From positions 591,221 to 655,220 of the forward strand of contig WBMW01001297.1 of assembly GCA_013396635.1 (NCBI GenBank): 64,000 nt of DNA, read 5' to 3'. Origin of the DNA: Penelope pileata (Eukaryota; Chordata; Aves; Galliformes; Cracidae). A program made the position numbers and the translations under genes. Of this stretch, positions 36,190-48,800 are shown piece by piece. The stretch's first letter is position 1, and each line of letters opens with the position of its first letter. The notes under the pieces were generated by a model. It saw only the letters and a list, made by a program, of their open reading frames with translations. It made no database searches and was not told the DNA's origin.

Positions 36190-37437
36190 CGCCAGGTTTA
36201 AATCTTAGTAAAGGGACCTAGATAAGTTAGCTGAATGCAATGTTTAAAAAATTACCCCAACATTAGTGTATGATATATACCAGCAGCACACGCAGCAGAC
36301 AGGAATGCCACTCGGATTACGTGACAGCGTGAGACAGAACAAGCAGCACACGCAGCGCAGCACAGGAGTCCACGCATCTCCCCTCCTTCCCCTTGTCTCA
36401 AACTGATAGTATTACATAAAAAAGTAAAAACAATAAGATCTTCTAGGAAAAAAAAAAAACAGCATAGTGTTTTATAGTAGCATTCATTTTGCAGTCATTA
36501 GATCATCTCAATCTAATACACAAATACTAGATTTTAACAGGAAAAAAAATAATCCCTGATTGCATTGCACTTGAAAGGCCAATTTTATTTTTTCCAGCTA
36601 ATTCTAATGAAGCAATCTGCTGTAGCTCTACCTACAGTAGTTTGGACACCAAGTAACTTCACTTTGGTTACAGGACACTTCTAGACACATATTTTCAACA
36701 TATCGAAACCAAATAGTCGAACAGAAACAAGGACCGTATCCTCACACTGGCCAGACCTCTCTTGTTATTGGGACGCTTCAAGAGCACTTCAGGAAACGTG
36801 TGCATAAACCACGATAATCCTAATCATGCTAATAAGATTCTGTCAAAAAACTGCTTAATGGCAAGTGAAGACATTATTACATAAATAGGCATTGTGTTTT
36901 TTTGTGACATTGGCTCTGAATATGACAACACTTTTCAACAGTTTCTATTACACCAAGTAATGCGATGAAGATATATTTTTAGTTACATATATTTTAAACA
37001 AGTAGATCCCAGATTTTTTTTCACTTTTATTGCAAAACACCTTTCTATAGTATCAAATAGGAGGTGATGTCAAAAAAACAAGTTTGAAAGAAGCAAGAAG
37101 TGGGGGCCACCCATTAAATAAATTCAGGGTCTTCGCGTGGGGCTTCCTCGTATCAGCGCTGTATCCCAAACTCAGACGTTTCCTTGCTTCCCTTTATCTT
37201 GCTTTTAAATAGCAAGGATCATTCACAACAGAGCTATTTTGCTCACAACTTTTCAAGTGTAGTAAATGAGGACACTTTATTACAGGACCTGAAGAAACTA
37301 GCGTTCCATGAGGGAAACTAAAGCTGAATTTCCAAATCTGTTTTCAGCTTCCACCACACCCGTACATTTTGACTTGGAACACCATTTTGCATCTCACCAC
37401 CTTACTGTTTGATGCGATTGTTTGCATTGCTAACAGT

Positions 37438-37475
37438 AAAAAAACAAAAAACAAAAAACAAAAAACAAAAAAAAA
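37438..37475 (+). repeat. (CAAAAAA)n simple repeat
   Basis: Four heptanucleotide-type units of AAAAAAC followed by an A-run. It is read as (GTTTTTT)n in the ANO5 sense strand, inside the probable 3'UTR. Confidence 0.95.
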
Positions 37476-39620
37476 GAACTGTGAAATCTAAATTAAGCAG
37501 TTTAATTAACAGCATTGGCGTAAGCAGCAGCAAAGTGCTTGCGTTATATAAGGTCTGGTGTCACATACAGAATTATGGGGACTGATATTTTTCTTTGGCT
37601 TACACATTAAGAAGCAGGGATAGCTTATTTGTACATGCCTTCCTGCAGTCAGTCCATTACTTCAATGTTTCTGAACGCTCGGGAACATGGTCAGCTCACC
37701 ACAAACACGAGAGGCCGATACGCCTGATTCACCAAGCAGACTTACAGAACGCAGCTGCATGACTTACAGACGTGTAGAGAAATGCACACCTGCTTCAACT
37801 CCCTCACTGGCAGCCAGCATGATGTTTGTTCGAGGTAGGCACTTCAATGGAGGATTTTTGCTAGTAATTACAGCTCCACTCAAGACACTGATTTAAAACT
37901 CTGTTACAACATTAAGGTTAGTAGCCAAAGTATTCTAAGACATAGGCTAGGTCTGCTAAAACAGAACATGGAAACCTTAGGCTGTGGGTCTTGTAAACAG
38001 TACATCATTTGGCTGATATGGCAAACAAATCTGATCTATTTTTTTGCATACTTGCAAGGAAGTATAACTTTCAAAGTGCAAATATATTAAAATCTAATCT
38101 CTCTAGCCAGTGCACTTCAGCAAGAGAGAACTCAACAGTCTGCTGCTAGCTGGCCCAAGCAGCCTAGGTAGGGCCTGTTGGCTGTGCAGAGTCTGCACTG
38201 CACTAACAGCGGTGTGCCGAGGCACCTTGTGTGGCTGACACCACGGTTATGTGTGCAGGCTCAGTACCGTGATGCCTGCAAGCACACTTGGGAAATGCTC
38301 ATTTCCACATCGGGACCATTCTCCTATCTTCTGCCAAATGCAAATCAACAAGGCACTAAGCGTGGAAGTGTCGATATGTTTTCAATATACAGCAAAATCA
38401 CAGAAATGTAAAACTGCTTAAAATTATAAAACAAGGGCACCTTCATAAACAGCTGGTAGCTGCTCTGCACATGTAGGTATTATCTATCACACACTCAATA
38501 AGTTTGTAGAAAAGGCCCATGTCAAAACAAAAGAAATTCTTGAAGATTAAAAAGAAAAAACAAAGAAAGGCTCCTATGTACGAGGACAGTAACCATGTAA
38601 ACATTGAGTGCTCAGCATTCCTAAAATGTTTGGAATATGAATCCTAATCTCTGTACAATCACATAGCTAGATCAATTCACGTGGTGGCCCAGCTCCCCAC
38701 CCACTGCTCTCTGAAGTCATACTGCACAGCACGCAGTATGGGCACGTGGCTTTAAGGCCTTCATTGGCACTCAGAGATGGGAAGAATCCAGACAAAGGAG
38801 CAGCTGTGGCCAAAACTTATGTCAAGCATGTTCTTCCAATGGCAATTTTTGAGATGGAGAAATAAATTAACTGTATTTCTCCAAACTGCACACATCTTTC
38901 AGAAAATCAATTACATGATTCTACAGTATCTGCATTTAAAGAGCAAACTCTGGCAGGCGGATCTTAATGAAAATAAATTATGGTGTTTTTCTTCCTTCAT
39001 TAGTAAGCATCGCTTGAGTTCTGTGCCTTAAAATAATTCCAAATGGAATTAAACCAGTATGTCTTTAAAAACCTATTCCTTCTAAAAAGTGTATAGAAGT
39101 TCAAAGCCAGGAACAAATGTTTCAAAAGACACAGTGGATAAAAAAAAGCCCCTAACGCTACTCTGGTATCAGGAGTGCTACCTGGTTTGAAATAATCGTG
39201 TCATAAAATAATCCTTCTCGGCATTTTTCACAGCAGGAGTCCTCTGTGCTATCTTTCTCCTTCAGCCGGGATACAGCCTGGAACTTTGCACTTAGCAACA
39301 GGGTAGGGCTCGGTGGTAGTGACCACACGATATTCTGTGAGCCCTTTTAGCACAACATTCCCTGTATTGGGTATCTAGGATTACAAGATTACATCTATTA
39401 TTTGAAGTGATGGGTAAATATAGGACAGTGCCCAAGTCATATTGTTAAATAGATTTACTAAACCTAGAATGCTCAGTACGTCTTTTAAAGAAAAGTCTAA
39501 AATCTTTGGACTGAAAGCAAAGGGTCGAACCTCTCCTATAGCTTTCAAGATGATGCATACTGAGCAGATCACAGAGAGAGGAGCAAAAAGGAGCTAAATC
39601 CCAGACAGCTGTTTTTTCAA

Positions 39621-39842
39621 CTACATTGCACTGGATAACTCCATTCTCCCTTCTGTGGCAATGAACTCCTTTTCTGTAGCTCGTTTATCACCGTGACACA
39701 GTCTCTCCTTCAGTTTATCAAGTTCATACTCATGCAGAATTTTCTGTGTTAAATACTTCTCACGTTTTATCTTGGCTTTCACATCCGCAGGTACATCAGG
39801 AATCATCCATGCTACAAAAAATTTGACGATGAATACAACATG
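39621..39842 (-). CDS. ANO5: ANO5 exon 22 (last coding exon)
   Basis: 222 nt: 73 codons and TAG. It starts HVVFIVKFFVAWMIPDVP, the last membrane helix and the conserved IPDVP turn, followed by a charged cytosolic tail (KIKREKYLTQKILHEYELDK) ending ELSSAM. The acceptor is TTTTGCAG|CAT, phase 0. The final 25 residues diverge from the human protein, as expected for this variable tail. Confidence 0.94.
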   Translation of the reverse strand, partial: HVVFIVKFFVAWMIPDVPADVKAKIKREKYLTQKILHEYELDKLKERLCHGDKRATEKEFIATEGRMELSSAM

Positions 39843-42800
39843 CTGCAAAATAAACAAATAAATAAGGAAACCAGAGAAAATGAAACGAAACGAGTAACAC
39901 CAAATAGATCACTTTTCTCTTTTTGTTCTTAAGCAGAATACATTTAATTTGGCTGTCCTGGAATAACAGACAAACTAATGTGTACCTGAGATGTGCAGAA
40001 AGATTAAAACGTTTCCTATTATACACAGACTTTAATTCCAAATCATTTATGAACTAAGAAACCCAGGTAGAAAGTGTCAGGTTCTGAATTCATTGAATCA
40101 CTTTCCAATAGCAACGTGTGTTTCCCTAGAAAATTCACAATGCTACGCTGATAATGTTCAGTGATTGAGAACTGTTAACATGCAGCAGGAGAACTGATGA
40201 GGATAACACTTTAAATACACCTTTTTCCTTTTCAAACTTGCAAAACAGTGGCTTAATACTGAAGTGCTAGTAGTCCAAATACTTTACTTAGCTGTTTTTT
40301 AACCAATATACATCACCACAAAATGCTCGTAGGGTTCTGAATGTAGACCACTTCTTGCAGTCTCCTCATCAGCTGTTTTCACTCTTTGTACTCTGCAGTT
40401 CATTTCCTGAAGTTCTACACTCCACTTGGACTATCCGTTTAGGACATGGGTATTTGGTGGTACTTAGGGAAGAGACTGCTTTATACTCTCAGTAATTCTG
40501 TTTTTTCTGTATTGTCAGTAACTACCCACAAAATTTGCTAATTTCAGAAGGGAATCACATAGGGAACATACCTCCATTATAATTATAAATGCCAGCTTTG
40601 CAGCAAGGATGTGCCAAAACTGCATAGTGTGTAAATACCTCCTCTCGTGATCTGGAGGATATCGATAGTCTCTGTACCTGTTGAACAGAAAAGCATGTGA
40701 AGGTGAAATGTCACATTCAGTCTGAGACAACCTACAAGCTCAGTGACACTTACGGGCACATACAGCTGTCACTTAAGGAACCTTTTCACCTTGTTCTGAA
40801 CGGTCTGTTTCCTTCTGCAGACAAAGGTTGCCTCTCTATTTGTTTCTATCTTACGTTTGTTTAAACACTTTCTCTCGCAGCAACAGAATATAGATGAGGA
40901 TGTGTGAGAAGTGAAATTTTATACATAGCTTACTTCTACTTTCCAGGCAATAATCAAAGAATGCAGGGGTGAGGGAACCTATCACCCAGTAGTTGACAAA
41001 TATCGAATCAATGAAACAGATGTTGACAGATGTGTGCTGAACAGAGGCAGGGCTTAGTGGAAGCACAGCCTTGAGTAGAGCGTTTGACACTCACACGTGT
41101 AAGTAGGCTTTAAAGCTAAAGCATCACAAAACTGTGCTTAATTCTTTTTTTTTTTTTTGTCTTCACTAAAACAAATTCAAATGCTTTGCTTTTACCATGG
41201 ACTTCTCTGAAGCTCTTTCCCAATTCCTCTTCTAGAAGCCTCCAATGCTTCTTCCAGTGAGAAAGGATTTTTTGTTTTTTAAAATGTGATACCTTAGCAC
41301 AGCAACAATTCACTTTAAGGCCATATCTAATTTTCACCTTATGAATCTACACTGCCCCTTAATCATATTTCCTTGGCCACACTGCAGCCTAAAACTCTTT
41401 AGGACAAATTTGCAACCTTAGGGACATAAATTGCAGAATGATGAAAATGACATCATTTAATTTCTAGTAAGCTTCTTAGATCTGCATTGGCTTTTTATGT
41501 CATATTCTAAACAAAGGCATAAAATAATTACTTTTATACTGACACCAACCTGCATTTGTCAAAACCTTCTGGATTGTCTTTAGGCTTGTTTCTGTCTGGA
41601 AAATCTGCAATTTCAAACACTGACAAGCTATTGTTTATGTATCCGGACATTGGTGAGTCTGCACTTTCAGAATAAGCATAGTAGTAAACTAAACGAGGAA
41701 TCATGTCTGATGTGAATGCAACAATAAAAGCCTGAAAAACAAATTGGAAAAGAAATTGAGCAAGTAGTACACAAAGTTTGTGAGCAGCTTCATAAAGGGT
41801 TTTTGTTACAGTGACTGCGCCATAACCCAGCATCGACTAAGCAAGGGTGAGCACAGACAGGGCATTTTGCCTTGGAAAAGATCCCGCCTGTATCCTCTGC
41901 TGCAAGTATCAGCTAATTCTAAACACTCAGTGAACAACACGTGTGAATAGCCCTTGTAGGAGGCAGCAGATACTTTTTTCTAGAAGAGTACTTCGACTTC
42001 AAAATCACTCTTCCCTTTCTTCTCATTTAAGAAATTATCAGCTACTTTATGCGCTATGGGACAGGTTCCTGGCATTTTCCCACCTTCAAACCAAATAATC
42101 CTCTAACGATGATTACCACACTGCTGGGTGAAAATGGAGATGCAGGTTTGAACTCTTGTGAGAAAGGGCGGCTTGAATTCTATGTGGGAATCAGCTAAGT
42201 TACGTTGCGAAAGAAGGGGAGCCATTTTCCCCAGCTGTATTTCAGAAGTTAACAATGACCTCTGGCACGCTTTGCCTTTAAGTCTGAGCTACCTGAAATG
42301 CTCAGGTACCTCGTGGGTTCGGCAAGAGCTGCCAATGGTTTGTTGCCCAAGACATTCGTATGTCCAACGCTGCTGAGTACTCTGCATTAAAAAGAAGCAA
42401 CTCTCTTGCTCAGCAGCCTGCTTTACATTATATCTAATACGAAATAGACATACCACTTTATTTCCAGTGCATAAAAAGTACTCTGAGCCACTGTCCCTAC
42501 AGGGGCATCCTGTAGTAGCTGAATTACCGGAATTCCCACATAACAGGCCTTACAACGAGGAATGTCATCTGGCCAGCAGAACTAATCCAACTCTCCGGTT
42601 CCCTCTGGTCCCCTCTGGGTGATCAGCATGGTTCATCAGACTAAGGTTCAGACTGGCTCATGCCATTTCAAAATGCCAGAAAATAAAGACCAGTGAATGA
42701 AATTCTGATCCAATGAAACACAGATTGTGAGCTACACCCTGTCAGCACACGGACAAGACGAAGCACCGAAACGATGTGACCACATCTCCATAGGGCAGCA

Positions 42801-45800
42801 AGGGATAAAATGAACAGAGTTGATGAAGGAGATAAATCCCTGGTCGACTTTTAAATCTGCAAATTCTGAGTCCATGAAAGAGTCAAAGAGTTGAATTGGC
42901 ACAGGTAGCATGCTTACATTAGTGACAACGGACAAGATGGCCATTCCGTTCAGGATTTCCTGCCACACTCCAATGCTGTGTGCTTTTGCAGCCACGGGTC
43001 TTCTGTACTGAGTGGTTAACTTCCAGGAGTCCACTCGAATCTCCAAGATATTATTCATCAGAGCAAGAAGAGGAGCCAGGGGAAAGGATGCCACAAAGAG
43101 AGTAATGAATCCAAACTGAATGACTGTAGGCAAGAAAAGAAAATTGTCAAAATCTATCCCTAGGAAAGTGCTTTCGGGATGAGAAGAAAACATTCAACTT
43201 GCCACTTGCAGACAGACAGCAAACTTCTGTCAGGCTGCACAACAAGCCTTCCCCAAGCCCTTGCCCACAGCCAAGTGACAAACTGCCTCAGTTCCAAGTC
43301 CAGCTTCTAAAGGCTGCCATTCAGCAGCAACAAGGGGGAAAGAGTCCTGAGGAATGATGCTGCCAGGAGTGCTGGATATTAACTCTTCCATGGTGCTGCA
43401 GTTCTCTTTTCATGAATGGAAAGTAGCTGCAGGGGAATGGGAACATTCTTACACACCAAATTTCTAAATTATGAGAGCAGTAACAAAAACTTAAAACTAA
43501 AGGCTGGTTTTCCAATCCAGCAGTCTGTGCAGAGCAAACCCTTTGGGCTTTCACTTACCATCAGTTAGATTCCTAAATGAAAAGAAGGAAATCCTTTTAT
43601 TTTTATCACAACCTTACCTCCACCTAATGTTATTGCTTCAGTCAAAATAGCAATTCTGAATGTAATAATTCCACTTGGGAATCCTAACTTAGTTTAAGGA
43701 TTGTAACCAAACTACATAAATGATCACTTTAGTCATTACCAAAATGAAACATCTCTTGATACAGAGTGTGACAGTCCTCACTGCAGAGCTGATACTGCCA
43801 CTATATTTTAAAGTCAGGAAATGCAACAGAACATCTTGTCTGGATAATAGCAGATAATAAAAGCAGTGGATAATAATAAATCCCAATACATCTACATCAG
43901 TCATAAGCTCTTTCATGATTTCAGTGATCAGGTGGTGGGGTTTTTTGTTTGCTTACTTGATTGATTTAAAATCTTAAACAACAGAACTCCTACCACCTTA
44001 ACAGCCCTGGGACAATGCTGGAGCGTACTGTTATGGCCTGATTCAGAAAGAGCAAGGAAATCTATTAAGAGACATGACTAACAGAACTGATTGCTCTTAG
44101 CATATGAATTTCACAAGAACACAGCGCTGTATGGAATGTCATAAAGGGTATGAAGGGACACCAATACAGCTGCACAGCTCTAAATACTTGAAATGCTTAA
44201 AATAATTTCTATACAAGTGATATAAGGGACCACTTTTTAACAAGATTTTGTCCTTCTAGACAATTTTTTTTAGTGTCTTTAAGATTCAGTTTTCCAGTTT
44301 TAATTTTTCAGGTTTTATAAACAGACTTCATGTGCAGATCCTGTTCACAAAAGGTCTGAGAACCCTTTTTGTGTCACTTGTGCTCCCTCTGCTGCTCTGC
44401 TGGATTGCATCGCAGCATCCAGGGAAAACTAAACGGATTCTCTCTGGTCGGGTTCATAGGTCTCACATCTGCAGCACACATCCTCACAGCATATTTGGCA
44501 CTCATCCCATGCTTTGAATTCCCACTGACATCAGCTGAGAACATGCTTGGGAACAAGAACAGAATACAGACTGAGACAGCTGGCTGCAATGAGAGAAATG
44601 CCCAGCGTTCAAATGAGGGAAACAGTACTCGCAGTGTTTCTGTGAAATCCCCCACACTCAAAGATGTAAAGATGCCTTTCTATTTGATTTTTTATTTTTT
44701 TAATTGGGCTGGCCTATTTAATAATTTCCAGCTATTAATCCTCTACTGTTTACTAGATCAACATGGTGCCATCAACCTTCAACAACTAATTGAGAAGCAA
44801 TTTTCTCGTGTCAGTGCAAAGTACCTACCTTATCCTCATTCCACATTTGTACTTTTAAACTTACCCATTTCTAGATATTCATAGAATAGGCCCAGGGCTC
44901 CAAACGTCTGCAGATCATGGTCCTGCTCCCAGCGACTATACAAATTTTCAGGATTACTTCTGGCTTTCCGGCGTCCCCACCAGTTACAAATCCAGCTGCA
45001 TATGAAAAAAAAGTTAAGAATGAGAAAAGCAGATCAAGCATCCCTTTCTGTAAGCAAGCTCCTTGTTTCAATATGCTTTGACAAATGTGGCTTTCACAGA
45101 AAGAGGCAAAAGCCTCTACAAAACAGTCTGCTTTCTATGCAGTTAATTTGCACACATTCTTAGCTTCATCATATGGCAACGCTTGCCGTCAGTCCTTCCA
45201 ACAATTTCCCCTGTCTATAACATGGGCATCACAGTGTAAGAGAACTTACGGTACGATGGCCTCTTGGATGTTTCCCCAGATCTGTTTGCCAGCCATGACT
45301 ATGGTGAGTTGTGTCGTCAGTTCAATCAGGCAGCCTGCAGGATCGCACTGATAGACACAGAGGGGGCATTAATGGGCATTAATAACGGACATTACCCCCA
45401 CCAAATACATCCTGCTGCTGTATAAATGAAAGGAAGGAGAGAAGATCTCAAAAGTGCTTAGCACAACACTTAATTTTCACTTGGACTGCCAGCTAAGACC
45501 TTCTTTTCAGCAAGGCCTTTAGAGAAGGGCATTAAATGCCCAGTATGCTTCATAAAGAACATTCCCAAACATCATGATCACAGAGAGAGGGAGCAACTCA
45601 GAGATGCTTCAGGCTGACCACTGTGAGGATACATGAGGATGGGGCAGCAGGGTCTGGGTGCAGCAGGGTCTGGGTGCAGCAGCAACCCCACAACCCCAGC
45701 ATGGTCAGTGTGTGGTGCCAGGGCAGCTCCCAGCACCAGACCAGCCCTAGCATAGCAAACACCTGCATTTTCTGTTCATTTCCCTACGCCGGAGGCATTT

Positions 45801-48800
45801 AAATACCTGCCAGTATTCAGTGTTTGCCAAGAACAGCAGCTTCAAAATTTCAGCTCTTTATTGAGGCCTTTTTAAGAATTTAGTAGTCATGCTGTATTAG
45901 AAGATACTCTCTATCTGCACTTTGTTACTTCATTGTGCTTTGCCTGAATGTTTTTCTCACTATTGACTTCCAAGCAATACTCCACATGAAATATTGCATT
46001 TCACCTCTGTACAGACAGTACCATTAGCCACGATGTGCAAAAGGAGCAAAACCTTACAGAGGTGCCTCTTATTAGATGGTTTCTCTGAAATTGCAGCGTC
46101 TCAAAAATTTAGTGGGGACACCTGAAGCCAGCAACGACTTCCGTTTCTACTCGCATTCTCCAACGTAGAGGATCACTTTTAAAACACATGGTGAGATCTG
46201 ATGATATTTCAGGAAAAGTGGGGCCAAGCATTGCATTCAGATTTTTCACCCACGTGGCTGAGAGCCACAACTCTCCACCGTCAGGGTTTCCCTGAATAAC
46301 AACAGCAGGAAGAGTCCTTCTACCAGCCTCAGCTGAGGTCCTGCTCACCCCAGACCAAACCTGCAGCTGGCAATTTGTAACTCCACAGGCTGGAAGGGAT
46401 GGAGAGTTTAATTACTTCATTATTCATTCCACCTTTATCAAAAAGTCCTACCTCTTCATTTCGCCAGCGATTAAACATGTATGTGTATTCGCCCGGGTAA
46501 CCAACAAACTTCCCTTTGAAGAAGGCCACATAGAAGCAGGATGAATAGTAGTTAACAAACTGGAACAGAAACATTTTCATAGTGAGCCTGTTCTCATACT
46601 CCATATGAGTTCTGGGAATTTCTGTGAAAACAGAAAACAGTAGTTTTATTTTCCTTCAGTCTCTTAAAAGGATACAGTTTCCGTAAATACTTATCACCCA
46701 CAGCGTCCTTACATCCCAAAGGAAACGAAAACAAAACCAAAAAAACCTCTCCAAACTCAGTTCCGTGGTTGGAGCTCCTGCTCTCAGACACCCTCCCTTT
46801 AATTTACCAGGCTCTGTTCTGAGCAGGAAGGCAAGTGGAATTCATTCTTGAAATGTTTATTGGCTTCTACATACTGTCTAATATCATTTGTTCTACTCCC
46901 AAATCTTTCATCTCAGAAACAGCATATGTCAAGCAGCAGCTAGCAGGGTCTAACGCTGGCAATGGACAGGATAAGGAATATCTTTGCTTTGTGGCAGTAG
47001 TGTTTTCGCAATGTGCTGCATACGTGCAACTTCAATTGACAGCAGCAGAAACTGGACAGGCCCAGTGCCTCTCAATGAAAAAATTCAGTGGGGAGGAACA
47101 GGGAAGGGTACAGGCTGCTCAGGGAAGCGGTGGAGCTCTCGTCCTTAGAAATACTTAAAAGATGTGGGGACACGGCACTAAGGGACACGGCGTAGTGATA
47201 GGACCCCACAGGCTGGGTTGATGGTAGGACTTAGTGATTTTGAAGTTCACTATTTCTATGATTCTGCAGTCTTGGTGGCACTTAACGTCATTAGGCCTTT
47301 GCCTAAGCTTTGGCTGTCTCCATAATCACATTTTCCATCATGGTTACCTTTTTAAGGTAGGCAGGGAGCCCTAAGCACATTATTAATAAAATGTCCTGTT
47401 AAATGGCAACATACAACCACAAAAATTCAAATTCCTCTGAATTTGTCAGCATCTGGCAGGCATGCTGACCTCACCAGCCCTACGGTAAAGCCATTCCACA
47501 TCTGAGTACAGTCTCTTTAACTACTTTGGTGTGAGTGTGTGACTGAAGAACAGGAGGTATTTACTGGAAACCTGACATCGGTGTTCTGCAGAGGAGGCAG
47601 TACTCAGAAAGGTGAGGTGGTCTTTCTAGGACGCAGCTCACTAAAACTTTTTTGTCAGTGTGTCACCCAAATGTTTACATCAGATCCTCAACATCCAGAA
47701 CAGTAAAAAGTAGAAGTAAAATCTGACTTAGGCATTTTTGAAGAATTTAAGAGTGAAGGGAGTTAGAACAGATGCACCTAACAGAAGCAGGTAGCATTTC
47801 ATACTCATCTACTCAGGCACATCTCTAAGCCTCTGCTGGCTGCAGCTCCCAAGGCTGCCATGGGAGGGGAGTAGTCCCACGGGAATAAATAAATTCACTC
47901 TATCTGAGATTCTGTGAGCATCATTTCTTTCTGTGAAGCTTCTGCAAGTACTTGTACATATAAACCGTTCAAGGCAAACAAAAATACAGAGGAAGGATAT
48001 TTCCAGCAAGCAAGCAGCAGTTAAACGTAAGATCTGCCACTGAACTAGCATCTCTCTAGATCTTCCTGAAGGCTCTACTAAGGCACATGGAAAATCGAGA
48101 TGAGGTGACTGGTGGCAACCAACATGGCTTCACCAAGGGCAAACCGTGCCTGAAAAACCTGGTGGCCTTTTATGATGGAGTCACAGCAACAGTGGATAAA
48201 GGGAGAGCAACCGACGTCATCTACCTGGACTTGTGCAAGGCGTTTGGCAATGTCCTGCACGACATCCTGGTTGATAAACTGGATAAATATGGGTTTGATG
48301 GACGAACCACTCGCTGGATAAGGAACTGGCTGGATGGCCGCACTCAGAGAGTGGCGGTCAATGGCTCAGTGTCTGAATGGAGACCAGTGACGAGTGGTGC
48401 TCCTCAGGGATCGGTACTGGGACCAGTGCCGTTTCACATCTTTGTCGGTGACATGGACAGTGGGATCGAGTGCACCCTCAGCAGTTTGCTGATGATGCCA
48501 AGCTGTGTGGTGCAGTCGACACGCCAGAGGGAAGGGATGCCATCCAGAGGGACCTGGACAGGCTTGAGAGGTGGGCCCATGCCAACCTCATGAAGTTCAA
48601 CAAAGCCAAGTGCAAGGTCCTGCACCTGGGTCGGAGCAATCCCAAGCACACATACAGGCTGGGCAGAGAATGGCTGGAGAGCAGCCCTGAGGAGAAGGAT
48701 TTGGGGGTGTGTGTTGATGAGAAGCTCACCATGAGCCGGCAGTGTGCGCTTGCAGCCCAGAAGGCCAACGGGATCCTGGGCTGCATCAAGAGAAGCGTGG

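Larger units (their letters stand above)
36171..39620 (-). other. ANO5: Probable ANO5 3'UTR
   Basis: AT-rich, mostly non-repetitive DNA directly downstream of the ANO5 stop codon. On the minus strand AATAAA occurs at 37281-37276, 37031-37026, 36589-36584 and 36189-36184. The last is followed by a T-rich stretch, as expected at a cleavage site. The human ANO5 transcript also has a 3'UTR of several kilobases. The extent is inferred, and a shorter UTR is possible. A CAAAAAA repeat (37438-37475) lies inside. Confidence 0.45.

Noticed and set aside
43689..44884. Open frames in ANO5 intron 18, one overlapping exon 18 antisense
   Set aside because: Low-complexity, Phe/Leu-rich translations typical of AT-rich intron DNA.
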